DNA of 64,000 nt from a virus, in the IMG/VR virus record IMGVR_UViG_3300029309_000010, positions 21,137-85,136 of that record, one strand, 5' to 3'. How positions within the stretch are numbered: the first letter of the stretch is position 1; each line of letters starts with the position of its first letter. The notes below the pieces were generated by a model that ran no database searches, was not told the origin of the DNA, and was given only the letters and a program-made list of their open reading frames with translations. The translations under genes were made by a program, and so were the position numbers. Shown in pieces: positions 28,221-37,306 of this stretch.

Positions 28221-28850
28221 TTAGCAGCGTAGTTTAAGAATTGCGTAAGCACCAGCGAATGCATCAGTAGTGCCTCCTTGTGATTCCCTCAAGCCAGTGG
28301 CAATGAAGGTTCCAATAGAATGTGCGTGATGAACATGATGGTTTGCTGCTGTATCAGCAAGACCAGTGATAGTTCCGTCAACTGCTGGCATAGCATGAGA
28401 GTTGATCGCAGGAGCAACTCCGTTTGAAAGACCTTTTACGTTAATCGTAAACAGACCCCGAGTTGCCACGGGGACGGCCTCTCCAGATACAACAGCCTGA
28501 AGCTCTTCTTTTTTCTGAGGATAATACAAAAGATTCTCCCCATTTTCATCTTTGTTGCGAACATCGCGCAACATGATTCCCAACGCCTTGACGCCAGCAC
28601 CTGTATCATCACATTTGGTAACCTTATAGGGAACCTCTGGATACAGCGAAAGCGCTTTAGCTTGCACGTTAAGGAAGGAATCAGAATCCCCCCGCTCAAC
28701 ATACTTGACAGGATCATCAGTAAGATTAGCAGCACTAATCTTAACGACAGTTCCCGCCGCGCCCGTTTCATCATCGAGAGAATAGAAGTTGATAACATCA
28801 TTCTCGTCGTATTGACGAAACGGCAGTAAACGTGTAATTTCGTTAGCCAT
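28221..28850 (-). CDS. Small head protein, possible capsid decoration
   Basis: 209 residues between the protease/scaffold and capsid genes, the classic place for a head decoration or stabilising protein. Predicted beta-rich with many small residues. A histidine cluster (HHVHHAHSIG) near residue 165 could bind a metal or line an interface. The high-GC codon use is like the capsid gene, which suggests similar expression. Family not recognised. Confidence 0.5.
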   Translation of the reverse strand: MANEITRLLPFRQYDENDVINFYSLDDETGAAGTVVKISAANLTDDPVKYVERGDSDSFLNVQAKALSLYPEVPYKVTKCDDTGAGVKALGIMLRDVRNKDENGENLLYYPQKKEELQAVVSGEAVPVATRGLFTINVKGLSNGVAPAINSHAMPAVDGTITGLADTAANHHVHHAHSIGTFIATGLRESQGGTTDAFAGAYAILKLRC

Positions 28851-28866
28851 AATTTGTTTTAGTTAG

Positions 28867-30369
28867 TTAGTTAGTAACTTCTACAGAGAAGTTCTTCTTG
28901 AGTCTCTCGACAAAAGAAATCTGTTCGCTTGCGTCAGCATTGTTGTTGGGAATAGAGGCTTCTGCCTCCTCTGCCTCAACTTCAAGCTCTTCTTCACAAC
29001 ACTCTTCTTCTTCAGCTGCCTCTTCTTCGCCACCCTCTTCAGGATCACGGCTAGCTACAGCTTCATCAATGCGAGCTTTAATCTCAGCCTCTTGAGCTTC
29101 GATATTGCTTTTAAGCTTATGTGCAAAAATGACCTCAAGCTTTTCCTTATAGGAATTAAAATCTTCTTCAGAAGAACCGAGTCCTTTCACTTCAGCAGTA
29201 ACCAGAGCGAGTTCTTTCTCGTTCAGGTCGTAGTCGCTGTCGATGAAGTTCATGCGATCATTAAAGAGATCAACCGCAGCTTTAGCTTCGACTTCATTCT
29301 TAAGAGCATCTAGTTCTTCTTTTGTTTCCTTAAAAGAGCTTTTAAGCTCCTCAAGCTCTGCCTCGGCATTAGCCTTGGCTTCCTGCTCAACTTTAATCTT
29401 GGAGGTCCAAGACTCGTTGTGCTGGACGAGAGTATCACGAATGCTCTCGCCCACCGATTTAGCCTCAGAGTCCTCCTTCACAGCGGAAGCAACACTCTTA
29501 GTTAACTTAGTAATAAGTTCTTCGAATTGTTCGTTATCCATATTAAAAATGTTTTTTAATTTGTCTGACTTTACATTAATATTAGCGTTTCGGGAAATTT
29601 TTTCTAATTTTTTATTATTAGATTCATCTTCCTCAACATATATACCCTTCACAGCAGCAGCAGGGTTTCTAGTTAACGCTGCTCCTAGAGGGAATGTTTT
29701 GCCTACAATTAATCTGTTAACAGGGTTACCTTTAGGGTCTACGCCCTTACCACCTAAACCCCTGATATATTGTTTTAGGTCTTCTTTTTCGGCACCCGTT
29801 GCAATGGTTGAATCTTCTAAAAACTTTGATCCAACGGCGACCTCAAATTCTTTGAATGCCAACTCCCAACTTGTCGATATGCTTTGATATGATTGATCGT
29901 CTTCTTCTGAAGCTGCAACAATCGCATCAGCAAGTTTTGGGTAAACAGATTTATAAATTAAACCTGCTGCATTCATAAAGAATGGCTCCTTCTTGTCGGC
30001 AAAGGATTCAATATCGTTATTTTTAAAGTCAAACTCTCGTTCTGAGAAGGACGCATTAATCATGTGGCCGACGATCTTATCTTTTTTATGCTCAATATTA
30101 ATTGGCTTATTGATAAATCTTTTTATAGCAGCTATAGCAGTCTTTGCATCAATGCCATCGCCATTTTTGTTGAACTCATTAACTTTTGCTAAGTTAAAAA
30201 CAACTGGCAATACATCAATATTCTGATCTGGATCGAAATCATCTGGAAGCAAGTTAGCTGCCGTCTCTTGAATATTACCTTGAGACAGGCCAAATGATTC
30301 AAACTCCTCGTCTTTTATCTTTCTTACCGAGGCTTCAAATTGGCAAATTTTAAAATCATCCAATGACAT
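28867..30369 (-). CDS. Prohead protease fused to scaffold
   Basis: 500 residues. Residues 1-240 look like a head maturation protease: INIEHKKDKIVGHMINASFSE supplies a candidate catalytic His94, and SYQSISTSWEL a candidate Ser at 163 or 165, in the His-then-Ser order of herpes/gp21-type proteases. Residues ~300-430 form a long Glu/Lys coiled coil, and the tail holds an acidic run (GGEEEAAEEEECCEEELE), both typical of scaffold or core proteins cleaved during maturation. Position before the capsid gene agrees. A GTGTAAGA element lies exactly 6 nt before the ATG and overlaps the portal stop codon. Confidence 0.6.
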   Translation of the reverse strand: MSLDDFKICQFEASVRKIKDEEFESFGLSQGNIQETAANLLPDDFDPDQNIDVLPVVFNLAKVNEFNKNGDGIDAKTAIAAIKRFINKPINIEHKKDKIVGHMINASFSEREFDFKNNDIESFADKKEPFFMNAAGLIYKSVYPKLADAIVAASEEDDQSYQSISTSWELAFKEFEVAVGSKFLEDSTIATGAEKEDLKQYIRGLGGKGVDPKGNPVNRLIVGKTFPLGAALTRNPAAAVKGIYVEEDESNNKKLEKISRNANINVKSDKLKNIFNMDNEQFEELITKLTKSVASAVKEDSEAKSVGESIRDTLVQHNESWTSKIKVEQEAKANAEAELEELKSSFKETKEELDALKNEVEAKAAVDLFNDRMNFIDSDYDLNEKELALVTAEVKGLGSSEEDFNSYKEKLEVIFAHKLKSNIEAQEAEIKARIDEAVASRDPEEGGEEEAAEEEECCEEELEVEAEEAEASIPNNNADASEQISFVERLKKNFSVEVTN

Positions 30370-30375
30370 ACTTTT

Positions 30376-30383
30376 TCTTACAC
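30376..30383 (-). promoter_or_regulatory. GTGTAA-type element (candidate late promoter)
   Basis: GTGTAAGA, 6 nt before the protease/scaffold ATG. The TAA inside it is the portal gene's stop codon. Confidence 0.6.
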
Positions 30384-32333
30384 AGAAATTTGAGTTGAAT
30401 GATATAAAATTGCAGAAGATAGATCATCTAGTTGATGTTGACACCCTAGCTCAAGAACTTTGGAGTGAACTCCAAGCTCAGTAATTTTATCTAAATCACC
30501 TACAATCTCAGCTAAAGCTGGCTCCCATTCATCTTTTTCTTTTGCTATAACAATTGATTCACAAACTTTTGTAACCATCTCTTTTTTCTGCTTGGACATT
30601 CTTTTAAGTCCAAACTTAGAAGCAAATTCTCTAAATGCTAAAAGCTCGAATTCACCTAGCATCTTGGTAGCCTCTACAATATTTTTCTTAGAGTAGGATG
30701 AGTTAGAGACTCCTATTGGCCTACCACCAGATGGCGATACAGGCTGATCTTGTTTTGGCTCTGGCGCATCATCATTTGCTTCGTTATAAAGGTTGATAGT
30801 ATTAACTAAGGGCATGTAATGACCTTTTTCTCTATCATCTACAAATTTTGTTTGTGCTGCATCCATGTCCTTAGACTCTGGGAACACGCCTGTATGAACG
30901 ACCTGCATACCTTGCTCTGGAGTCAACACACCAAGCTCCATGAGCCTTGTGGCGAGCTTAGAAAGGTTGTTGTCATCCATTGTGTCAGTTTTAGCAAACC
31001 TAGCTTCAGGAAAGTTTCTAAGGCCAGCAGCCTTACAAACTCTTCTTATCTCTGGATTGATAAAATCATTTAAGAACGCTCTACGAGATTCTTCTAAACG
31101 CTGAAAGAAAACTTTCATTTTAATTTGCGTATCAGAATATTTAGAGTCTCCAATAAGAACATTCTGCAAGCCCTCTTCGATATCTTTGTTAATTACAGCA
31201 TACTTTTCAGGTCCAACAACCTTACGGATATCTGGAATGATAAAATCAGCTTTTGTTGTATAGTCAGATACAAGAACTCGACCCACACTTTGATTTTTAA
31301 ATATTTGCTGCATTGCTGCCAAGTTCCTGTGGTTTACCCCACCCTTGTCTGGTTCGTTGCCCATAGTCACAAGCAACACAACATTTTCAATGGATCTGCT
31401 AATAGCCTGATCAATATTTTTAAGCTCTATCTTTCTGTTAAGGTCATCAAGGACAGAGTATCCAACTGGTATTGCTAAAGGCTCATAGTCTTGTTTCTTA
31501 GAGAATATTACATGAAGTAACTGTGGATCTAATTTTATTTGAATCCTAGTCATAGAATAGGAGTTCTTACCTGATTGTAGGGCCACTTGAATGTCTGGAG
31601 GCAATGACTCAAACATTTCTTGTTCATGCTCTGTCTCTGGCTTCTGTAGCCTAGAAATCTCAAATGGAGTTAAGACCTTGAAATACTCATAACCACTAAA
31701 CGATACAGACCCTTTTGTAGCAATGTCGGTGGGATTAATCAGTAGGTATCTGATTGGTATTTCTTTTCTGACACTAGCCCCGTAAGCCTCTAACATTTTT
31801 TGTGAGTTCTTCAGTGGGATCTTCCCGTCCATCCTGTAAAAGAAAACATTGCCAGACCTGTAATACTCTCTAAAGTATTGTTCTTTTAAGTTGTGTATTC
31901 TGATTCTTTTGAACCAAGCATCAATAAACCTTCTTGATTTGTCATTACCGCCCTCAAGATAAATTTCAGAATCTGCGAACTCAGAGAGAAGATCTACAGT
32001 CCCTCTAAAAGATGAAATATTAAAGTAAGCTTTCTGACAAAGTTCTACCGCTTCTTTAGCATCGGCAGAATCTTTTTCATAATTAAACGGCAGGATTCCA
32101 TTTTTAATATTTTCAAACTTATTCCCTAACCCATTAACTGCTACAGAGTTTGTTCTTGCTTGAGTCCTAGATGTAGGCCCATCTAATCTTGAAGCTTTGC
32201 TAGAGCTAAATATAGGCTCACCTATGAGTTCTGGGATGAATTCATCCTCTTGATTTAAAAGTCCTTCAATTGGAGATTCTTTCTTGTTGAACTTTTCCCA
32301 GTATTCTGATCTTTTGGTATATTTGCGAGCCAT
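30378..32333 (-). CDS. Portal protein
   Basis: 651 residues from MARKYTKRSEYWEKF. I prefer this ATG to the one at 32387, which overlaps the terminase, because a GTGTAAAC element stands exactly 6 nt before it. Portal features: LLSEFADSEIYLEGG, the wing strands, the long helix-rich stem region (YSVLDDLNRKIELKNIDQAI, SRSIENVVLLVTMGN), and the LTPEQGMQVVHTGVFPE crown-side segment. Gene order TerL, portal, protease, capsid is standard. The C-terminal 130 residues form an additional helical domain after a Pro-rich linker. It makes the 12-subunit ring through which DNA is packaged. Confidence 0.8.
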   Translation of the reverse strand: MARKYTKRSEYWEKFNKKESPIEGLLNQEDEFIPELIGEPIFSSSKASRLDGPTSRTQARTNSVAVNGLGNKFENIKNGILPFNYEKDSADAKEAVELCQKAYFNISSFRGTVDLLSEFADSEIYLEGGNDKSRRFIDAWFKRIRIHNLKEQYFREYYRSGNVFFYRMDGKIPLKNSQKMLEAYGASVRKEIPIRYLLINPTDIATKGSVSFSGYEYFKVLTPFEISRLQKPETEHEQEMFESLPPDIQVALQSGKNSYSMTRIQIKLDPQLLHVIFSKKQDYEPLAIPVGYSVLDDLNRKIELKNIDQAISRSIENVVLLVTMGNEPDKGGVNHRNLAAMQQIFKNQSVGRVLVSDYTTKADFIIPDIRKVVGPEKYAVINKDIEEGLQNVLIGDSKYSDTQIKMKVFFQRLEESRRAFLNDFINPEIRRVCKAAGLRNFPEARFAKTDTMDDNNLSKLATRLMELGVLTPEQGMQVVHTGVFPESKDMDAAQTKFVDDREKGHYMPLVNTINLYNEANDDAPEPKQDQPVSPSGGRPIGVSNSSYSKKNIVEATKMLGEFELLAFREFASKFGLKRMSKQKKEMVTKVCESIVIAKEKDEWEPALAEIVGDLDKITELGVHSKVLELGCQHQLDDLSSAILYHSTQISV

Positions 32334-32339
32334 ATCAAA

Positions 32340-32347
32340 GTTTACAC
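32340..32347 (-). promoter_or_regulatory. GTGTAA-type element (candidate late promoter)
   Basis: GTGTAAAC, exactly 6 nt before the preferred portal ATG at 32333. Confidence 0.55.
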
Positions 32348-32376
32348 TAAAGTTATAAAAGTAACTTTTAAACTTT

Positions 32377-34269
32377 TCAAATCGCAAATGGAATAAATGT
32401 TCCTTGAGGTTTTTCTTCTACCGAGGCGTTTTCTGAATCAAAAAATACTTTCGCATACCAATTGCCTAAAACCAAAGCAGAATAAGAGTCTTTTCTAGCT
32501 CTATTAGGCCCTTTCTGTCTTCTGAGATTTTGAGGCAAGTTAAATGACTGAGACCCCTGTGGGTTAGCTATGACTTCAATGTTGGCACATTCTGACTTTG
32601 TAAGTTCAACAACATACTTTTGATGGTCAAGCAGGTCTATCATCATTGCACCTTTAGAAGCTTTGGGCGCTTTTATGTCCCATTTTAATTTATCAATAGG
32701 TATATTCTTTTTTCTCTGCTCATCAAAGTGAGAGTCTATCGCTCTAGAGGCAAATAATATTCTTCTATGGTCTATCGCTGCTTGTAACATCTCATTAGCG
32801 TTTCTAATCCAGTTGGATGTAGGTTTTCTGAGTATGCAGTAATTTTTTTCTCTTACGTTATATTGATTCTTAAATGAGATAACATCTGAGTTCCAGTTTT
32901 CTGGTTTTTCTAAATCAGCCTCTATAACCCCTATCTTAACACTTTTGGATTTAAATAGTGCGCTTTCGTTACAGGAGTTTATAAACTGGACTCCTCCATT
33001 ATAGTCACCGCATATACCAACAATATTAAAATGTTCTATTAGATATAGGAAATACTCCATGTGGTGCTTTAGAGAAACACCAGCTATAGCATAGCTGTGA
33101 ACTAAGCAGATCTTTTGAGTGTCTCTGTCTAACTTGAAAACGTGCATCGCAAAATGATCAGCACTTGTGTTACCCGCCCAGTTGGGGTCAAACGATAACA
33201 AATATTCATCACTAGGATTACCCACCACCTCCACTGCTGGAAGTTCCCCATCAGGTATCGTGCAAGCCGCCATCTTTGATAATCTAAAGTAGCCATCACT
33301 TTCATCAATAAATTGTGCTCCAAACTCACGCTTGAACTGCATCTCGCTCATTGTAGCCTTCGCCTGTTTAAGCAGGTTTTGATCATACAATCTTGGCGGG
33401 GCGCAGTCGTAACTAAGCTGCATTATTAGTCTATAAGCATCATCTTTAAATGAGTCCTCCTCTTCACCTTCTTTTACAGATAATCCATGAATTAAGTCCT
33501 CATATTTTTTATATAACTTATACATATACTCAAACTTAAATGATGGAGATGAAAGAATTATTAACTTGTTGTTAGGCCAAATATACCGATCATCTTCTGT
33601 CATCTCGCCTTTGTCGATTAATTTGGATTCTAAATTATACAACTCTTCCCTTTCGATAGGATTCTCTACCACACCAAGGAAAGGTATGATAACTTCATTG
33701 AAAATCTTTTCAGGGATTGTCAAAAACTCATCCAAGACAATTCTGTTGAATCGAAATCCACGCAACCTCTCACCGTTAGCTAACGGCAGAGCTATCGCTC
33801 TAGCTTTGCCTAAAGTTAATGTCCATTGGTCAGTTCCCTTCTGTATTTTAAATCCACACTCTTTAATTAGGCTGGCTTCGGGTTTGCTAACAATATCCTC
33901 CATCTTTTGGAAGATTTGCTTTGATTGCCTAAAGCTACCTGCAATAACACCTATATTTGAATTAGGATTGAGTAGACACTCCAGTAGGACATAGATCGCG
34001 GTAGAGAACGTCTTAGACATACCACGCGAGAAAACGAACATGGAATAGTCTGACACCATCATGCCCTTGATAGCCATCGCTTGAAATGGGAATAGCTTAA
34101 CTCCTAAGAATAGCTCAGAAGTAAATGCTATGTTGTTGCGTAAGAATTTGTATAGCAAATACTTCGCTTCTTCTTCTTTGATACCGCCATCAATCTCTTT
34201 TAGAAAATTGTTAAGCTCTTGAGAAGAATGCTCAAGACGATATCCTTGTTTTCCTTTTGTCCAAGACAT
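32377..34269 (-). CDS. Terminase large subunit
   Basis: 630 residues. The ATPase part has FVFSRGMSKT (residues 78-87, Walker A variant of terminases), coupling region VIAGSFRQSKQIF, and RIVLDEF (176-182, Walker B with catalytic Glu). The nuclease part has the RNase H-like acidic triad: LLSFDPNWAG, VGICGDYNGG and MIDLLDHQKYV. It packages DNA into the prohead through the portal, encoded next. The 5' end overlaps the C2H2/ERCC4 nuclease gene by 38 bases. No small-subunit gene is certain, but the 353-residue protein two genes upstream is a candidate. Confidence 0.93.
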   Translation of the reverse strand: MSWTKGKQGYRLEHSSQELNNFLKEIDGGIKEEEAKYLLYKFLRNNIAFTSELFLGVKLFPFQAMAIKGMMVSDYSMFVFSRGMSKTFSTAIYVLLECLLNPNSNIGVIAGSFRQSKQIFQKMEDIVSKPEASLIKECGFKIQKGTDQWTLTLGKARAIALPLANGERLRGFRFNRIVLDEFLTIPEKIFNEVIIPFLGVVENPIEREELYNLESKLIDKGEMTEDDRYIWPNNKLIILSSPSFKFEYMYKLYKKYEDLIHGLSVKEGEEEDSFKDDAYRLIMQLSYDCAPPRLYDQNLLKQAKATMSEMQFKREFGAQFIDESDGYFRLSKMAACTIPDGELPAVEVVGNPSDEYLLSFDPNWAGNTSADHFAMHVFKLDRDTQKICLVHSYAIAGVSLKHHMEYFLYLIEHFNIVGICGDYNGGVQFINSCNESALFKSKSVKIGVIEADLEKPENWNSDVISFKNQYNVREKNYCILRKPTSNWIRNANEMLQAAIDHRRILFASRAIDSHFDEQRKKNIPIDKLKWDIKAPKASKGAMMIDLLDHQKYVVELTKSECANIEVIANPQGSQSFNLPQNLRRQKGPNRARKDSYSALVLGNWYAKVFFDSENASVEEKPQGTFIPFAI

Positions 34270-35182
34270 TTATTCTATCGTTTATAAAAAATTGTAAATC
34301 AACATCCCATAGCTTATCGCCATGATATAAGATTCGCGGTATAATCTTCTTCGCGCCCGATCTATTGTGCGCAAATATGATTTGTATGTTTTTGGGGTAG
34401 TCTATAATTAAGCTTCTTATGTTGTGCCATAGATAACCAAGATTAGACTTAAACTTGGAAGTCTTATTGTCTGTTTCTAGTTTGTCTATGGTTGTTTCTG
34501 CTACAACAAACATATATGACCCAAATTGAACACAACGATCCATCTCTCTCCTAAACCTCTCGATGTCCTTGCCAAAGGTTTGCCTAAAGTCATCCTGTGA
34601 CTTGCGGTCAACAAATGTTTTTGTATATAGGTCACCTCTGGCTGTATAATCGCCAAAGTCTAACTTATTGGTAACAGAGTCCTTAAACTTGAGGGGAGCC
34701 TTCTCTCTAGTGTCTGTAAACAGAGGAATGGTAGAATAATCATACTTCCAGAAATCTTTTGGTAGATTTGACTTAAAGTAATTCTCTACTCCAATGTCAT
34801 CCAAGAAACTAGAATAAGAACCCCAAATCTTCTTGTAGTCTGCTATGTTAGCCATATTGCACAAATCATAATAAAGGTTCGGGGGCGATACCTTTATTTC
34901 TTTTAGCTCAAACTTTTCTTGCGCTTTCGCTTGTATGTATGTTTTGACATCCTCTCTTGGAGACTCGTCAATCCAGAGCTTAAAATTACGGTGACTATTA
35001 AAGTCATCCCTAAAATACCTATCATAAGATTTGAAAGCAAGTTTTTCACCAGTGTATAAATCCTCCTTGTTATAATGCTTAACATAGTAATCACCTATGG
35101 TAAGCGTGTGAGCTTTTAGGTGCGCGTGGAAACTACGCTTGTTATCAAACTGTTTACCACATTCTAAACAAGTAAACTCCAT
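34232..35182 (-). CDS. C2H2 zinc finger plus ERCC4-type nuclease
   Basis: 316 residues. The N-terminus is a classical C2H2 finger: C5, C8, H21, H25 (C-x2-C-x12-H-x3-H). Residues ~150-300 form an ERCC4/XPF-like PD-(D/E)XK nuclease: FTDTREKAP (157-160 DTRE), LDFGDY (174-179), VDRKSQDDF (191-199, the ERK-type motif with D in place of E), then a long helix and FVVAE. Such nucleases cut branched or flapped DNA. Overlapping TerL on one side and the next gene by one base on the other suggests a packaging or recombination-linked job, for example resolving branches before packaging (inference). Confidence 0.78.
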   Translation of the reverse strand: MEFTCLECGKQFDNKRSFHAHLKAHTLTIGDYYVKHYNKEDLYTGEKLAFKSYDRYFRDDFNSHRNFKLWIDESPREDVKTYIQAKAQEKFELKEIKVSPPNLYYDLCNMANIADYKKIWGSYSSFLDDIGVENYFKSNLPKDFWKYDYSTIPLFTDTREKAPLKFKDSVTNKLDFGDYTARGDLYTKTFVDRKSQDDFRQTFGKDIERFRREMDRCVQFGSYMFVVAETTIDKLETDNKTSKFKSNLGYLWHNIRSLIIDYPKNIQIIFAHNRSGAKKIIPRILYHGDKLWDVDLQFFINDRINVLDKRKTRISS

Positions 35183-36243
35183 TACAGCATCTCCTTTTTA
35201 GATATTCCCAAAATACGAGCTTTGTATTCGTCCATAGACTCAAGACGGTCAGCTTCTTCCTCGATCAGCTTGTTCTGCATCTCTGCCATCATAATCATGC
35301 GATCACGCTCTTCCTTCTCTTGGAATGCTTCAACTAACGCAGCGATACTCCCGTTCTGCTCTCCTCTTGCCTTTAAACGCGCCTGACGGCTTCCGTTGAG
35401 GTCTTTAGTCAAAGATTCGATTCTCTTCTCACATTGGTTCAGCTCCTCACTGGTGACCTTTATAAGCTCAGTAAGACGCAATGTCATATCACGCTCATTA
35501 TCAGTGTCGTTGAGCATTGTGTTCAGTCTGTCTATTCTTTGTTGAATATGTTTCTGTCTAACATAGTTTGTGCAGACAGTAATATACAAATTTAACTCAT
35601 CATTAGTCAAATCAGGCTTATCCCAGATTGTTCTGACAAATTCACTCTCAAATAAGTCTCTGTCAGCTATTATTGAGTATTGATTTATAAAATGCACGAA
35701 CCTCGGACTCTTCAGGTAGAAGAGCAACTTCTCACACATCTTTTTTTGTTTTGTTTGTATTGTTATTTCATCGAAGGTTTGACCAGCCCAGTCATTTACC
35801 TTCTTAATAGCTCTAGAAAGCGATTTGGGAGGCGACCACTTGTCGTTGGTTATCATCTCATTGTCATCGACTATCTCGGGTCTGTATCGACGTAGGAACT
35901 CCATTACGGTCCTATGCTGTTGAGTAAGAGGTTGTATATCTCTGTCTTTAAATGTTAGCCTCGTAATCTCTAGAGCATTCATGCCTCGCTCTACGTTGTT
36001 ACCCATCAAAAATTGTTTCTGTTCGGGTGTTAGATCAATTTCTTCGACTCTAGCTACTAAAGTAGTAGTAAAATCTAAATTATTTTTAATTAAAAACGCT
36101 CTAACAGCTCTTCCTTCTTTAGATCTGCCGTCTAACGACGAATTTTTAAACACAGTTTGCGTAATGTGCTTCAAATCTGGATTTTTATCGAACTCATCGG
36201 CGATTTGCTCCTTCTGATCCTCTGTTAACTCAAAATCACTCAT
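35182..36243 (-). CDS. Helical protein, possible terminase small subunit
   Basis: 353 residues, highly helical. Three related N-terminal stretches (LTEDQKEQIADEFDKNPDLKHI; LTPEQKQFLMGNNVERGMNA; ALEITRLTFKDRDIQPLTQQ) suggest repeated helix-turn-helix units. Residues ~230-345 are a coiled coil. A DNA-binding N-terminus with a coiled-coil oligomerisation region, located just before the large terminase, fits a small terminase subunit, but the family is not recognised. ATGA overlap with the sigma-like gene upstream. Confidence 0.4.
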   Translation of the reverse strand: MSDFELTEDQKEQIADEFDKNPDLKHITQTVFKNSSLDGRSKEGRAVRAFLIKNNLDFTTTLVARVEEIDLTPEQKQFLMGNNVERGMNALEITRLTFKDRDIQPLTQQHRTVMEFLRRYRPEIVDDNEMITNDKWSPPKSLSRAIKKVNDWAGQTFDEITIQTKQKKMCEKLLFYLKSPRFVHFINQYSIIADRDLFESEFVRTIWDKPDLTNDELNLYITVCTNYVRQKHIQQRIDRLNTMLNDTDNERDMTLRLTELIKVTSEELNQCEKRIESLTKDLNGSRQARLKARGEQNGSIAALVEAFQEKEERDRMIMMAEMQNKLIEEEADRLESMDEYKARILGISKKEML

Positions 36244-36917
36244 AATATATCGTTATCCTTCATTATCTTAAGGGCGATTATATAAAATTTCTTTTTTAAA
36301 TTCGCCATTTGTTTATATCTTGGTTTTTTTCTCTTGGAAGAGTCGGCTTTGAACCCAAATTTCTTTGCAACATCATTCTCATCAATGTTTTCGATGTATA
36401 ACATAAAATATATCTTCTTGTGCTTTTCACTTAACTGATCCATAACAAGATTATGCAACTTCATCGAAGAACCCTTATAATCTACAAAATCCTTTATTGT
36501 AGCAGTCCCCGTCGATACTCCTTCCTCTAAAGCAAGTGGTAACTTCAAATTGTAAGCTTTTTCTTTTTTCTTCTTCCACTTAGCGAATTCTGCACAAGTT
36601 TCATCTTGTTCCTCACTTTTTGTATAATCACAAAATGTTGCCCCCATATTATGAGGACATCTCAAACAAGGCTTGGCGAAACTAGAATAATTATTACGAA
36701 TCAGATTCTTTATCTGATTTGATATAATCATCGAAGCCCAAGGCTTGAATGGTCGAGACTGATCCCAAAGGTGCCACTTCTTAAATATATGTAAGCGTAT
36801 TATTTGACAGACATCATCATAGTCCATCCACGCCAAGGCGCTTAATTGCCACTTAGGTCTATATTTTTTTAGAAGTTCTTCTAGATCATCACGTTGACTG
36901 TCAAAATTATGACTCAT
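36240..36917 (-). CDS. Sigma-factor-like protein (candidate late sigma)
   Basis: 225 residues from the ATG at 36917 (an in-frame TTG precedes it). Residues ~28-79 resemble sigma70 region 2: WMDYDDVCQIIRLHIFKKWHLW is the D-(L/V)-x-Q-x-x-x-L helix, followed by FKPWASMIISNQIKNLIRNN, the region that normally contacts and melts the -10 element. A cysteine group (C84, C87, C96) follows. Residues ~170-220 (QLSEKHKKIYFMLYIENIDE, then DVAKKFGF) look like region 4 with a helix-turn-helix. T4 gp55 is a short phage sigma that drives late transcription; this protein could play that role at the GTGTAA elements (inference). Confidence 0.6.
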   Translation of the reverse strand: MSHNFDSQRDDLEELLKKYRPKWQLSALAWMDYDDVCQIIRLHIFKKWHLWDQSRPFKPWASMIISNQIKNLIRNNYSSFAKPCLRCPHNMGATFCDYTKSEEQDETCAEFAKWKKKKEKAYNLKLPLALEEGVSTGTATIKDFVDYKGSSMKLHNLVMDQLSEKHKKIYFMLYIENIDENDVAKKFGFKADSSKRKKPRYKQMANLKKKFYIIALKIMKDNDIL

Positions 36918-37272
36918 CAATATCTCTCATACGAGATGAGGCACAATCCTGAATAGTTTTGTCTAACAGAGCTTGACCATCTGGATCTTTAGATGCTGGT
37001 CGCTTATAATCACCTCTAGGCATATTTGCCTCTGAAGAAGTAACGGAACTCCAAAGTTGTCCTAAATTAGTTTTCTGAGTGGACACTTCTGCCACAATCC
37101 CCCTCTTCAACTTATTTAAATCTAAATCCAACTCATTTTCCTCTTCAGGCTCTTGTTTTTTGGAAGAGGTCGATAATGAAGCTATGCCTTGCCCACAACT
37201 TGAGCAAAATTTTGGCTTCGTGACCTCATACAAGATTTTAAATCCACATGATACACAAAAAAGTTTGTTCAT
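36907..37272 (-). CDS. Zinc-ribbon protein
   Basis: 121 residues. FCVSCGFKILYEVTKPKFCSSCG gives two CxxC knuckles (CVSC and CSSC), a compact rubredoxin-like zinc ribbon. The rest is acidic then Ser-rich and probably flexible. Overlaps the sigma-like gene by 11 bases, so the two proteins are made together; an accessory transcription factor (compare T4 gp33-type co-activators, which are not homologous) is possible but unproven. Confidence 0.6.
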   Translation of the reverse strand: MNKLFCVSCGFKILYEVTKPKFCSSCGQGIASLSTSSKKQEPEEENELDLDLNKLKRGIVAEVSTQKTNLGQLWSSVTSSEANMPRGDYKRPASKDPDGQALLDKTIQDCASSRMRDIDES

Positions 37273-37277
37273 GGCTA

Positions 37278-37306
37278 ATTTTATTAATATATATCGCTTT
37301 TTTCAA
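37278..37306 (-). promoter_or_regulatory. Weak sigma70-like promoter
   Basis: TTGAAA (37301-37306), 17-bp spacer, TAAAAT (37278-37283), 5 nt to the ATG at 37272. It lies within the end of the PhoH gene. Less regular than the other members. Confidence 0.4.
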
